A stretch of DNA of 64,000 nt, taken from contig CABZJA010000002.1 in the NCBI GenBank assembly GCA_902525935.1, positions 40,385-104,384 of the forward strand. Direction: 5' to 3'. A program made the translations under genes and the position numbers. This DNA comes from an uncultured Pelagibacteraceae bacterium. Lineage in GTDB: Bacteria > Pseudomonadota > Alphaproteobacteria > Pelagibacterales > Pelagibacteraceae. Shown here piece after piece: positions 24,951-33,356 of the stretch; position 1 is the stretch's first letter; each line of letters begins with the position of its first letter. The notes below the pieces were generated by a model. It made no database searches. It worked only from the letters and a program-made list of their open reading frames with translations, and had not been told where the DNA came from.

Positions 24951-25592
24951 ATGAAACTCGAAGAATTACCGAAAACTATACCAATTTTCCCTTTATCAAA
25001 TTTTATAATGTTTCCTGGGACAACTGTTCCACTAAACATTTTTGAGCCACGATATTTACAAATGGTAAATGATAGTATGAAAAAGCACAGAATGATTGGA
25101 ATGATACAGCCAAAAAAAACAGGATCTTTAAAAAAACCCGATTTATACGAAATAGGATGTATTGGAAAAATCACAAGTTTCAATGAAACAGATGACGGGA
25201 GAATACTTATTATTTTAAACGGGATTTGTAGATACAAAATTAACTCAGAGTTAGATACCGACAAAATGTACCGTGAATGCAATGTTCAATATGATCATTT
25301 TTCAAAAGATATAATTCAAAAAAGTAACGAAGTTAACTTTTCAGACTTAAGCTTAATTATGAAGAACATGAGAACATTTTTCAAGAAACAAGGATATATT
25401 GTGAACTTAAAAGATTTAGAAAAGAAAGATCTAAGCCAAACTCTTAATGATTTATCAATGGCATCACCGTTCTCATTGGAAGAAAAACAGATATTATTAG
25501 AAAGTCTTGATATAAATATAAGAAAAGAGAAAATGGAACAAATACTAAATAATTATATTAAAGACGAGTTTGAAAATACTACTCTTCAATAA
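24951..25592 (+). CDS. LON peptidase substrate-binding (N) domain protein
   Basis: This 213-aa protein consists of the Lon N-terminal substrate-binding domain without an ATPase or protease part. It shows TIPIFPLSNFIMFPGTTVPLNIFEPRY, IGMIQPKK, IGCIGKITSF and ILNGICRYKI. Stand-alone LON-SB proteins are widespread in alphaproteobacteria and may recruit substrates or act as chaperone-like factors; the function is not defined. The start ATG 24951 is downstream of a 122-bp AT-rich gap shared with tRNA-Gly. It ends 1 bp before the convergent ubiH-like gene. Confidence 0.92.
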   Translation: MKLEELPKTIPIFPLSNFIMFPGTTVPLNIFEPRYLQMVNDSMKKHRMIGMIQPKKTGSLKKPDLYEIGCIGKITSFNETDDGRILIILNGICRYKINSELDTDKMYRECNVQYDHFSKDIIQKSNEVNFSDLSLIMKNMRTFFKKQGYIVNLKDLEKKDLSQTLNDLSMASPFSLEEKQILLESLDINIRKEKMEQILNNYIKDEFENTTLQ

Positions 25593-25593
25593 T

Positions 25594-26676
25594 TTATAAA
25601 TTTAATCCTTTATCTGATAAAATATTAGAATATTTTTTAAAAATAGAATTATTATTTAAAATGTTAAAAACTGGTTTTGAAATTGAGTTGTTAACATTGT
25701 TATCTAATCTAAAAAATTCGTATATTCCATCTATTGCTTTTCCATAAAGATAATTAAGATGTTTTGTAGAACTCTGGAAATCTTCAGCAACAGAGATGTC
25801 TATTGGAAGACCTAGAGATATTCTATCATTAACTATTTTTGATATTATTTGAATATCTCTAATTGTCATATTAAATCCTTGGCCTGCGAGGGGATGTATA
25901 CGATGTATTAAATCACCAAAGGCAAGGATATTATTATAAGTATAATTTCTAAGCATTTCAAAACTCAGACTAAACTTTTCAATTTTACTAATTTTAGTAA
26001 ATGAATAGAAAGAATTATATTTTTTGAATATATCGACTATTTTTTCATCATCTATTTTCGTTCCCTTATAAGAAAAAACTATTGAAGTTTTAGTATCAGA
26101 CAATGGCAGGAATGCCAAAGGTCCAAATTTTGTAAAAACTTGAATAGCTATATTATTATCTTTACGTCGATGATTTATTAGAAATGTATATGCTCTACTT
26201 CTATAATCTTTTTTTATTTTATTTGTAAAAAATTTATTTGAAATAAAATTTTTGTTTTCACTATTTATTACTAAATCATAAATTTTAGTTGTTTTTAGAA
26301 TGTCTTGACTAACAGTGTCTGAATTAAAGAATTTTATAAATTTAGATTTTTTTACTTTTTTTAAAAAAATTTCGTTTAATTCGGAATAAGATATTAAATT
26401 AAAAACCTCCTTATTTTTTTTATTAAAATTAATTTTTTCTTTAGATCGAGAGTCTTCAGTAAAAATTTTAATTTCTTTGCTTTTCCAGTGTTTAATATTC
26501 GATTTTGTTAAAGATTTTAAATAATCAAAGTTCTCACTCGATAGAGCTATTGTTCTATTTGTTTTTACCTTTTGAATTTTTTTATTTAAATATATGTCAA
26601 CATTGAGTTTTTTTTCAGAAAAAAGGTAAGCAAGAATCAAATTAGTTAAATTATGGCCTATAAGACAAATTTTCAT
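25594..26676 (-). CDS. UbiH/COQ6-like FAD-dependent hydroxylase with degenerate N-terminal motif
   Basis: The 360-aa protein has the UbiH/UbiF/COQ6 signature FGDLIHRIHPLAGQGFNMTIRDI (about 253-275), which holds the FAD ribityl-binding GD motif. It also has FGPLAFLPLSDTKTSIVFSYKG. The usual N-terminal GxGxxG dinucleotide-binding motif is replaced by IGHNLTNLILAYL, so two glycines are missing. It may be a divergent ubiquinone hydroxylase or a family member with weak FAD affinity. It is divergent from ftsK (61 bp), a common alphaproteobacterial placement, and convergent with the LON-domain gene. Specific ring-hydroxylation position cannot be stated. Confidence 0.8.
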   Translation of the reverse strand: MKICLIGHNLTNLILAYLFSEKKLNVDIYLNKKIQKVKTNRTIALSSENFDYLKSLTKSNIKHWKSKEIKIFTEDSRSKEKINFNKKNKEVFNLISYSELNEIFLKKVKKSKFIKFFNSDTVSQDILKTTKIYDLVINSENKNFISNKFFTNKIKKDYRSRAYTFLINHRRKDNNIAIQVFTKFGPLAFLPLSDTKTSIVFSYKGTKIDDEKIVDIFKKYNSFYSFTKISKIEKFSLSFEMLRNYTYNNILAFGDLIHRIHPLAGQGFNMTIRDIQIISKIVNDRISLGLPIDISVAEDFQSSTKHLNYLYGKAIDGIYEFFRLDNNVNNSISKPVFNILNNNSIFKKYSNILSDKGLNL

Positions 26677-26737
26677 AACAAAATAATTTTAACAATAAAA
26701 ATTAAATGATACAAAGTGACAAATGCAGTTTTGATTC

Positions 26738-28816
26738 ATGATATTTAAAAATTATATCAATAAAATAGGTGATTTTATAATAAAGAGATTGGCAGAACTA
26801 ATAGGTATTTTTTTAATAGTTACTTCAATATTACTTTTTATATCTCTAATTAGCTATTCACCAGAAGATCCAAATTTTTTATTTCCAGAAGATCAGGAAA
26901 TAAAAAATTTTCTTGGTTTTAGAGGAAGTTTTGTTGCTGATATATTTTTTCAGTCAATTGGTATAATATCACTTTTAATTCCTTTTTCTCTTCTTTTCAC
27001 TGGGCTATCAATAACAATTAATAAAAAATTAATTGTTATTATAGAAAATATTTTTTTCGTAATAATTTACATTATTGTTGCAACATTTTTCTTTGGTATT
27101 TTCCATAAAGAAACCTATTGGTTAATAATAAATGGAAACAATGGTTTTGTAGGTGATTTAATGTCTGAGACTATAATTGCAGACTTTTTGGAAATTAATA
27201 AAACATCAAGTTATTATTTATTAATATTTTTAATTTTATTTTTTTTTCTTTTAAGCAGTAATTTCAAAATTATACATATTTTAAACTTTTTCGCGTCGAT
27301 AAAAAAATTGTTTTTTTCAAATAAAAGCAGTTCTATTAATCAAGAAAATATATTTAAAGAAAGCTCTATAATTGAAAAAGTTAAGGAGCCGCCTATTCAA
27401 GAAGATTTATTTGCTAGCAATAAATCAATTTTAAAAGATATAAAAATTAAATTACCTTTAATTGATTTTTTAAAAAGACCTGAAAAGATCTCAAATAAAA
27501 AAGAAGATATTAAAATTGATGCAGAGGGATTGGAAAAAATACTTCTTGATTTTGGTGTAGAAGGAAAAATAAAAAAAATAAGTCATGGTCCAGTTGTTTC
27601 ACTAAATGAATTTGAACCAGCAGCTGGAGTTAAGGTTTCTAAAATTATTAATTTAGCAGAAGACATTGCTAGAAATACAAGCTCAGAATCTGCTAGAATA
27701 GCTACAATCCCTGGAAGTAACACAGTTGGTATTGAGCTACCTAAAATTTCTAGAGAAAATGTTTTTTTAAGAGAAATAATTTCAGATAAGAATTTTAAAA
27801 AAAGAGAAATTAAATTACCAGTTGCTCTTGGTAAAAGTATTTCTGGAGAACCAATAACCAGCGATTTAGGCTCAATGCCGCATTTATTAATAGCTGGAAC
27901 TACTGGCTCAGGAAAATCAGTATGTATTAATACAATTATCTTATCACTAATTTACAAACATACCCCTGATATCTGTAAGTTCATTTTAATTGATCCAAAA
28001 ATGTTAGAGCTTTCAACTTATGAAGGAATACCTCATTTATTATGCCCAGTTATAACAGAAGCAAAGAAAGCAACGTCTGTTCTAGGTTGGGTAGTTAAAG
28101 AAATGGAAAGCAGATACAGGTTAATGACAAAAGTGGGCGTAAAGAACATTGATGGTTATAATGGAAAGCACAAAGTCAAAATGCCTTATATTGTTGTGAT
28201 TGTTGATGAAATGTCAGATCTTATGTTGGTAGCTGGTAAAGAGATTGAGAACTATATTCAAAAATTATCACAAATGGCCAGAGCAGCCGGAATTCATATA
28301 ATAATGGCCACTCAAAGACCAAGCGTAGACGTAATAACTGGAACTATAAAGGCCAATTTTCCTACTCGTATTTCATTCCAAGTAACCTCTAAAATTGATA
28401 GCAGAACAATTTTAGGTGAGCAAGGAGCTGAACAACTTTTAGGTAAAGGAGACATGCTATTTATGTCTTCGGCAAACAGAATCACAAGGATACATGCACC
28501 TTATGTGTCTGAGTTAGAAATAGACAAGGTAAATAACTACCTAAGAAATCAAGCAGAGCCTGACTATGTTGATGAAATTTTGAACTTTGCTGATGAAAAA
28601 GAGATAAATGAAAAAAATAAAGATAACCCTGATACTGATGAATTATACTATGACGCATTAGAAATAATTAAATCTGAAAGAAAAGCATCTACTTCATTTT
28701 TACAAAGAAAATTACAGATTGGATATAATAGAGCAGCAAGGATCATCGATCAAATGGAAGAAAATGGAGAAGTTAGTAAGGCTAATCATGTAGGCAAAAG
28801 AGAGGTTTTAAAATAG
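26738..28816 (+). CDS. ftsK: DNA translocase FtsK/SpoIIIE
   Basis: FtsK (692 aa) couples chromosome segregation to division. The N-terminal region has four to five TM helices (about 20-180) and a short linker. The motor follows with Walker A LIAGTTGSGKSVCINTII (about 383-400), VVIVDEMSDLML (Walker B) and QRPSVDVITGTIKANFPTRISFQV. The C-terminal winged-helix gamma domain (about 630-692) has ASTSFLQRKLQIGYNRAARIIDQME, which reads KOPS DNA sequences. The linker is short compared with E. coli FtsK, common in SAR11. lolA starts on the stop (TAGTG). Confidence 0.97.
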   Translation: MIFKNYINKIGDFIIKRLAELIGIFLIVTSILLFISLISYSPEDPNFLFPEDQEIKNFLGFRGSFVADIFFQSIGIISLLIPFSLLFTGLSITINKKLIVIIENIFFVIIYIIVATFFFGIFHKETYWLIINGNNGFVGDLMSETIIADFLEINKTSSYYLLIFLILFFFLLSSNFKIIHILNFFASIKKLFFSNKSSSINQENIFKESSIIEKVKEPPIQEDLFASNKSILKDIKIKLPLIDFLKRPEKISNKKEDIKIDAEGLEKILLDFGVEGKIKKISHGPVVSLNEFEPAAGVKVSKIINLAEDIARNTSSESARIATIPGSNTVGIELPKISRENVFLREIISDKNFKKREIKLPVALGKSISGEPITSDLGSMPHLLIAGTTGSGKSVCINTIILSLIYKHTPDICKFILIDPKMLELSTYEGIPHLLCPVITEAKKATSVLGWVVKEMESRYRLMTKVGVKNIDGYNGKHKVKMPYIVVIVDEMSDLMLVAGKEIENYIQKLSQMARAAGIHIIMATQRPSVDVITGTIKANFPTRISFQVTSKIDSRTILGEQGAEQLLGKGDMLFMSSANRITRIHAPYVSELEIDKVNNYLRNQAEPDYVDEILNFADEKEINEKNKDNPDTDELYYDALEIIKSERKASTSFLQRKLQIGYNRAARIIDQMEENGEVSKANHVGKREVLK

Positions 28817-29370
28817 TGAAATTGATAGTTTTTATTTTGATATTTTTTTATCCATTAAATATCCATGCATCTTCAAAGAAACTAATAAAAAATAAATTGG
28901 AAGAAACTAATAATATATCATTTCAATTTATACAAAAAATTGGAAAAAAAACTGAGAAAGGAAAATGTACAATTTCATATCCAAAAAAAATTTTATGTAA
29001 GTATGATGATATTTATAGTAAAATTTTAGTTTCTAATGGAAAATCGTTGATAATTAACAGTAAAAAAATTACAAATTACTTAAGATATCAACTTAAAGAT
29101 ACACCTCTCAATTTAATTTTAGATAGAAGATTTCTTATTGAGGAACTAGAAAAAGTCGAAATTGTTAAAGAAAATGATGAAACATTTTCTTTCAGCATAA
29201 TACATAACAATAATTTATTAAACATTTTTTTTGATAAAGAAAATTATGAGATTAGAGGATGGATAACAACCGATATTTATCTGAACAGAGTTGAAACTAA
29301 ATTATTTAATATAGAGAGAAATATGATGATTGATCAAAGCTTATTTCGAATTCAAAATTATATTAACTAA
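28816..29370 (+). CDS. lolA: Outer-membrane lipoprotein carrier LolA-like
   Basis: This 184-aa periplasmic protein has a signal peptide (MKLIVFILIFFYPLNIHA) and the LolA fold: NNISFQFIQKIGKKTEKGKCTISYPKKILCKY, LVSNGKSLIIN and LNLILDRRF. Its role is to ferry lipoproteins from LolCDE to the outer membrane. The GTG start at 28816 shares a base with the ftsK TAG stop, so translation is probably coupled. ftsK-lolA is a common alphaproteobacterial order. The 3' end overlaps the convergent GNAT gene by 8 bp. Sequence identity to characterised LolA is probably low, so the call leans on fold and context. Confidence 0.87.
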   Translation: MKLIVFILIFFYPLNIHASSKKLIKNKLEETNNISFQFIQKIGKKTEKGKCTISYPKKILCKYDDIYSKILVSNGKSLIINSKKITNYLRYQLKDTPLNLILDRRFLIEELEKVEIVKENDETFSFSIIHNNNLLNIFFDKENYEIRGWITTDIYLNRVETKLFNIERNMMIDQSLFRIQNYIN

Positions 29371-29872
29371 TATTTAAATTAATGGTTTCGGATTTAAAAA
29401 TTTTCATCCCTCTGCCTAAATAATTTTTTAGTGCATGTTTATGATCTAAAGAGCATGTATGAAGCCATACTTTTTTTGTATTTTTTCTAAATCCCAACTT
29501 CAAGGCTTCAGTTAAAAGATATTTTCCATAATTTTTTCCAATATATTGATCCAAAATTCCAAAATAAGCGACTTCACACTTATTAGTTTCAGGATGGAAT
29601 AAGAGCTCAAAAAAACCAATTAAATCGTCATTTTCTCTCAATATATAAGTTTCTAAATTTGAATTATTTGTATAAGTCATCCATTTTGTATCGTTCCACG
29701 CCAATCTATCAATCCACCGGTAGCTTTTACCAATTTGCTTATAAAAAAATCTATTTATTTGAAAATCTGGAGGATTTTTAATTTCAATTTTACAATTAAT
29801 CTTTGGCTCAGATGAAACAATTTCATTAGGAGAACTAATTTCCAAATACTTTCTGTCAACCTTAGTTATCAC
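29363..29872 (-). CDS. GNAT-family N-acetyltransferase
   Basis: This 169-aa acetyltransferase has the GNAT core: a beta4 strand (LIGFFELLFHPETNKCEVAYFGIL), then the acetyl-CoA loop equivalent in DQYIGKNYGKYLLTEALKLGF (about 105-125) and VWLHTCSLDHKHALKNYLGRGM. The CoA pyrophosphate loop is in Q/RxxGxG/A-like form (YIGKNYGK). Substrate unknown. The start overlaps the HIT gene stop by 4 bp, so the two are probably co-transcribed with the HIT gene first. Confidence 0.88.
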   Translation of the reverse strand: MITKVDRKYLEISSPNEIVSSEPKINCKIEIKNPPDFQINRFFYKQIGKSYRWIDRLAWNDTKWMTYTNNSNLETYILRENDDLIGFFELLFHPETNKCEVAYFGILDQYIGKNYGKYLLTEALKLGFRKNTKKVWLHTCSLDHKHALKNYLGRGMKIFKSETINLNIS

Positions 29873-30234
29873 GATACCATTTTTCCTACTTTTTCACCAC
29901 CAAACAAATGAAAATGTAAGTGTGGTACTTCTTGGCCACCATAGTCACTAATATTAGCAAGTGCTCTGTACCCATTACCATCAATTGATGAAATTCCTAA
30001 TTTTTTTGAAACCGTAGTTATACCTTTCATCAAACCTACTATTTCGTCATTTGAAGCATTTGAATTGAAATCATCTAAATCAATATATTTTCCTTTTGGA
30101 ATTACTAATGCATGAATTTTTTTTTGAGGATTGATGTCATAGAAGGATAACACAAAATCATCTTCATATATTTTATCACAAGGAATTTCTCCTCTTAAAA
30201 TTTTAGCAAAAATATTTTGCTCATTGTATGCCAT
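29869..30234 (-). CDS. HIT-family nucleotide-binding protein (HinT-like)
   Basis: This 121-aa histidine-triad protein begins with NIFAKILRGEIPCDKIYEDD and ends with the catalytic triad VPHLHFHLFGGEKVGKMVS. LGISSIDGNGYRALAN is also family-typical. HinT-like enzymes hydrolyse purine nucleoside phosphoramidates. The length is standard. It lies between the pilin array (33 bp upstream) and the GNAT gene (4-bp overlap). Confidence 0.94.
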   Translation of the reverse strand: MAYNEQNIFAKILRGEIPCDKIYEDDFVLSFYDINPQKKIHALVIPKGKYIDLDDFNSNASNDEIVGLMKGITTVSKKLGISSIDGNGYRALANISDYGGQEVPHLHFHLFGGEKVGKMVS

Positions 30235-30267
30235 TTTATAAAAATATATATTTAAATTAAAAGTCTT

Positions 30268-30741
30268 TCAATTACCACTAATTGTTGTCTCAACTATATT
30301 TCCATTGCAAAGCGTTCTAATCCTAATTGAGTTATTATTAGTATAATAATAAGTTTCACCCTCGTTTGTTGGCTTACTACTATTACCTGCCCAAGTGTAT
30401 CCCCAATGATTATTTGGACTATAAACATTTTTTATGAAATTAGTCATGTGAATACCAACATTTTGGGCCAGGTTTTCAAAATTGTTGGAACATTTAAAAT
30501 CATATTCTGCCCCTTTTTTGAAACCAAAAAACCATGTTCTAAGTTTAATTGTACTTTCAAATTCGCAAATTGCACTTTTTTGCTTTATCTGTTTTACTAT
30601 TTTATCGTGATTTGCTCTGCATACTTTTTCTTTAGCTGATTTAGTATATCCACTATATGCAACTACACCAACAGCAGCTAAAATACCAATTATTGCAACA
30701 ACAACTAAAAGTTCTATTAATGTAAAACCTTTTCTGCACAT
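30268..30741 (-). CDS. Type IV pilin-like protein A
   Basis: This 157-aa prepilin has a leader MCRKG cut before F, then the class-III N-methylated helix FTLIELLVVVAIIGILAAVG with Glu5. The mature globular part has four to five Cys and an aromatic-rich C-terminal region (NNHWGYTWAG, YYYTNN). It is third in a tandem array of three pilin-like genes on the minus strand, 9 bp after pilin B. Residues 5-33 are nearly identical to the paralogs while the rest differs. Assembly genes (pilB/C/D/Q) are not in this window. It could be a minor pilin, a competence pilin or a pseudopilin. Confidence 0.88.
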   Translation of the reverse strand: MCRKGFTLIELLVVVAIIGILAAVGVVAYSGYTKSAKEKVCRANHDKIVKQIKQKSAICEFESTIKLRTWFFGFKKGAEYDFKCSNNFENLAQNVGIHMTNFIKNVYSPNNHWGYTWAGNSSKPTNEGETYYYTNNNSIRIRTLCNGNIVETTISGN

Positions 30742-30750
30742 TTATAATTG

Positions 30751-31272
30751 TTAATCTAAAGCTACCGCCAAGTTTAAAATATATTGGTAGTTGCCGTTAG
30801 AATCTTTTGTATTACATGGTAGTTTATAGCACATCTCAACTGTGGCATTTTTATTACCTTGGGTATTTATTATAATATAGCCAAGTTGTTTATCGTCATA
30901 AGCGGCACCTCCACTCTTTATTGCTTTTTCAGTTGTTCCATCTGACTTACCAAATGGATTTTTATAACTATACTTTTTAAATGCTTCATCAACATATTGA
31001 GCTATTGTCTGTGCCTTAACACTCCCACATTTTACATTGTTCTGATTAAATGGGTATCGATCTGGATCAACATTACAAAGCATTAATTCATTTGAAATAT
31101 ATTTTGAAACACTACTAAAATTTGCTTTTGCAGCAGCAATTTTTGCTCCAGAGGTATAACCACTATATGCAACTACACCAACCGCTGCTAGAATACCAAT
31201 AATCGCTACTACAACTAAAAGTTCAATTAAAGTAAAACCTTTTGGCTTAGTATTTTTAATCCATGTATACAT
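30751..31272 (-). CDS. Type IV pilin-like protein B
   Basis: This 173-aa prepilin has leader MYTWIKNTKPKG and cleavage before FTLIELLVVVAIIGILAAVG. The globular head (about 45-173) is unlike its paralogs but carries paired cysteines (LMLCNVD, NVKCGS, EMCYKLPCN) that probably form the disulfide loop of the head. Its start overlaps the end of pilin C by 17 bp, suggesting coupled translation. The C-terminus ends YQYILNLAVALD. Likely exported by the Sec pathway and assembled by an inner-membrane pilus machine elsewhere. Confidence 0.88.
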   Translation of the reverse strand: MYTWIKNTKPKGFTLIELLVVVAIIGILAAVGVVAYSGYTSGAKIAAAKANFSSVSKYISNELMLCNVDPDRYPFNQNNVKCGSVKAQTIAQYVDEAFKKYSYKNPFGKSDGTTEKAIKSGGAAYDDKQLGYIIINTQGNKNATVEMCYKLPCNTKDSNGNYQYILNLAVALD

Positions 31273-31729
31273 AGCTTATAATTCTGTTGTTAGTATTGCT
31301 ACATGGTATTTCAAAACAAGTGGCAATTAAAACATTATTCCAGGCATTTTGACCCATTAAAGTTCTTCCTAAATTTTTATCATCATTATAATTAAACCAA
31401 TTTTGATTAGTTGCACTTTCTGATGTATTAAACGGATTTTTGAATGTATCAATAATACCAGCACCTGACTTATGTATTGCAATTATAATTTGTGATGAGT
31501 TTGTTATTGGACAAGCTAATTGACCAGACATAACATTAGGTTCACCTATATTACATTTTAGTATCTCAGCAGCCATAAATTTCTTTATTGAAGAGTGATT
31601 AGATTTAGCTGCTTGTTTTTTTGCTCCAGCTGTGTATCCACTATATGCAACAACTCCTACAGCCGCAAGAATGCCAATGATTGCTACTACAACTAAGAGT
31701 TCAATTAAAGTAAAACCATTGTGCTTCAT
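31256..31729 (-). CDS. Type IV pilin-like protein C (first of the array)
   Basis: This 157-aa prepilin (leader MKHNG) has the same FTLIELLVVVAIIGILAAVGVV core as B and A. The head region has a related layout to B (CNIGEPNVM, ...ACPITNSSQ, CFEIPCSN near the end), with paired cysteines. Its close relation to B suggests tandem duplication followed by divergence of the heads. The upstream 86-bp gap is divergent with the TRAP operon and is where the promoter should lie. I see no pilus assembly gene adjacent. Confidence 0.88.
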   Translation of the reverse strand: MKHNGFTLIELLVVVAIIGILAAVGVVAYSGYTAGAKKQAAKSNHSSIKKFMAAEILKCNIGEPNVMSGQLACPITNSSQIIIAIHKSGAGIIDTFKNPFNTSESATNQNWFNYNDDKNLGRTLMGQNAWNNVLIATCFEIPCSNTNNRIISYVYMD

Positions 31730-31805
31730 AAAGATATTTTACTAAATTTTTTTAAAATTTACATTGTTTAAATATATGCAATTAATAAAATATAATTCTA
31801 AAAAA

Positions 31806-31812
31806 GAGAGGA
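31806..31812 (+). promoter_or_regulatory. Shine-Dalgarno (GAGAGGA) for the TRAP binding protein
   Basis: GAGAGGA lies 3 nt before the ATG at 31816, within AAAAAAGAGAGGAAAA. With the DUF4212 site this is one of two strong ribosome-binding sites in the window, and both serve substrate-uptake operons. Confidence 0.6.
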
Positions 31813-31815
31813 AAA

Positions 31816-32832
31816 ATGAGTAAATTAAAATCTATATACAAAGCTGTAATCAGCTTAACATTTATATTTTCATTTGTTCTTACTTCTACAGCTGCGTTTT
31901 CGGAAATAGTAGGAAGATTATCTGTTCACTGGAGCCCGAAGCATCATAGTGCAAAACATTCACAGATATTTGCTGATGAAGTCAATAAAAGATCAAATGG
32001 AAGATTAAAAATTGAAGTTTATCCATCAAAACAATTATTTGGAGTAAGAGAAGTGATGGGTGCAGTTGCCTCTGGCGCTGTAGAATTGGGCGGAATTCTT
32101 GGAGTAGTTAGTTTTCCTCCGATTAACAAAAACTTTAATGTTGCATCATTTCCAGGGTTATTTAACTCTTGGGAACAACAAAGGGGTTTTTTTCAGAATT
32201 CACCAAAGGGAAAAGAAATTTGGGGTGAATTAACAAAGAAAACCAACTCAACATTAATTATGTATAACCCCGTTGGACCAGTTATGAACTTTTCAAGCGC
32301 AAGAGAACTAACAGGTGTTGATGCCATGAAAGGTTTAAAAGCTAGAAGATTACTTAAAACTGATGAGCCAATGTGGGATGCATTAGAGGCTAATCGTGTC
32401 TCATTACCTACTGGAGAAGTGTATACTTCGCTTCAAACTGGAATGATTGATACAATAAGCAGTCCTCCAGGCAGTATAGAAGCTTATAGTTGGTGGGAAT
32501 TTCTGAAATACGGTCAAAAGCCATATCAATATTATGCTGATGCATACATAATGGCAAACTCAACTTGGTTTAATAGCCTACCCGCTGATCTTCAGAAAAT
32601 AATTATGGATGTTGGTAAAGAAGTTGGAAAACTTTCAACAGACAGAATTATGGATACAGGTGAAAGCACACTTAAAAAGTTTCAAGAAAGAGGTGGGATT
32701 GTAACAACTCTTTCAGGGGCAGAAAAAGCTAAGTTTGATAAGCTTATGAAAGATAAAGTTATGCCTGCCATGGCTAAAATGATGGATGCTGACGCTTTAC
32801 TTGCTGCTCAAGAGTATGCAAAAAATAATTAA
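31816..32832 (+). CDS. TRAP transporter substrate-binding protein (DctP family)
   Basis: This 338-aa periplasmic solute-binding protein has a signal peptide ending TSTAAFS (about 20-31). The TRAP DctP pattern is visible: LSVHWSPKHHSAKHSQIFADEV, GRLKIEVYPSKQLFGVREVMGAVASGAVELGG, and the conserved Arg/Asn segment FSSARELTGVDAMKGLKARRL. It binds a carboxylate or related ligand for DctQM. It starts a three-gene operon (dctP, then small and large permeases with 29-bp and 1-base junctions). The ligand cannot be predicted reliably. Confidence 0.93.
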   Translation: MSKLKSIYKAVISLTFIFSFVLTSTAAFSEIVGRLSVHWSPKHHSAKHSQIFADEVNKRSNGRLKIEVYPSKQLFGVREVMGAVASGAVELGGILGVVSFPPINKNFNVASFPGLFNSWEQQRGFFQNSPKGKEIWGELTKKTNSTLIMYNPVGPVMNFSSARELTGVDAMKGLKARRLLKTDEPMWDALEANRVSLPTGEVYTSLQTGMIDTISSPPGSIEAYSWWEFLKYGQKPYQYYADAYIMANSTWFNSLPADLQKIIMDVGKEVGKLSTDRIMDTGESTLKKFQERGGIVTTLSGAEKAKFDKLMKDKVMPAMAKMMDADALLAAQEYAKNN

Positions 32833-32861
32833 AGTAAGACATAAAAACTTATTTTAAAATT

Positions 32862-33356
32862 ATGAACATATTGCGAGCTGTTAATAGCATTTTATCTAAA
32901 ATAGCTATGACACTCGCAACATGTATAATCTTTATAATGGTTGCAGCATTAACCTTAAGTGCTAGCACCAGATTTATAACCGGCTCTGGATTTGCCTGGT
33001 TTATAGAACTTCCACCAGTTTTAGTAAGTTGGTTAGTTTTTCCACTACTTGGTCCATTATTAAAAAGAAGCCAACACATTCAAGTTGATTTTATTACCTC
33101 ATTAATTTCAAAAAAATCAAAGAGAATTTTAAACTTTATTGTAAATTTTGTAGTTCTTATTTCATCGTGTGTTTTTCTCAAAGCAGGATACGATGCAACA
33201 GTTTTATATTTTAATTTAGGTCAAATGCTTGAAATTGAAATGAGTGTTCCAATTTGGTGGATGTTTTTGGCATTTCCAGTTGGATTTTTTATACTGGGAT
33301 TAGTTTCAATTGAACTTCTTATTGAAAACATCAAAGAATTTTCGAAAGTATATTAA
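32862..33356 (+). CDS. TRAP transporter small permease (DctQ)
   Basis: This 164-aa protein has four TM helices (about 15-37, 46-64, 83-103 and 120-145) and the DctQ signatures ALTLSASTRFITGSGFAWFIELPPVLVSWLVFPLLGPLLKRSQHIQVDFI. It partners the large permease, whose start overlaps this stop (TAATG). Part of the sodium-driven TRAP system. Confidence 0.92.
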   Translation: MNILRAVNSILSKIAMTLATCIIFIMVAALTLSASTRFITGSGFAWFIELPPVLVSWLVFPLLGPLLKRSQHIQVDFITSLISKKSKRILNFIVNFVVLISSCVFLKAGYDATVLYFNLGQMLEIEMSVPIWWMFLAFPVGFFILGLVSIELLIENIKEFSKVY

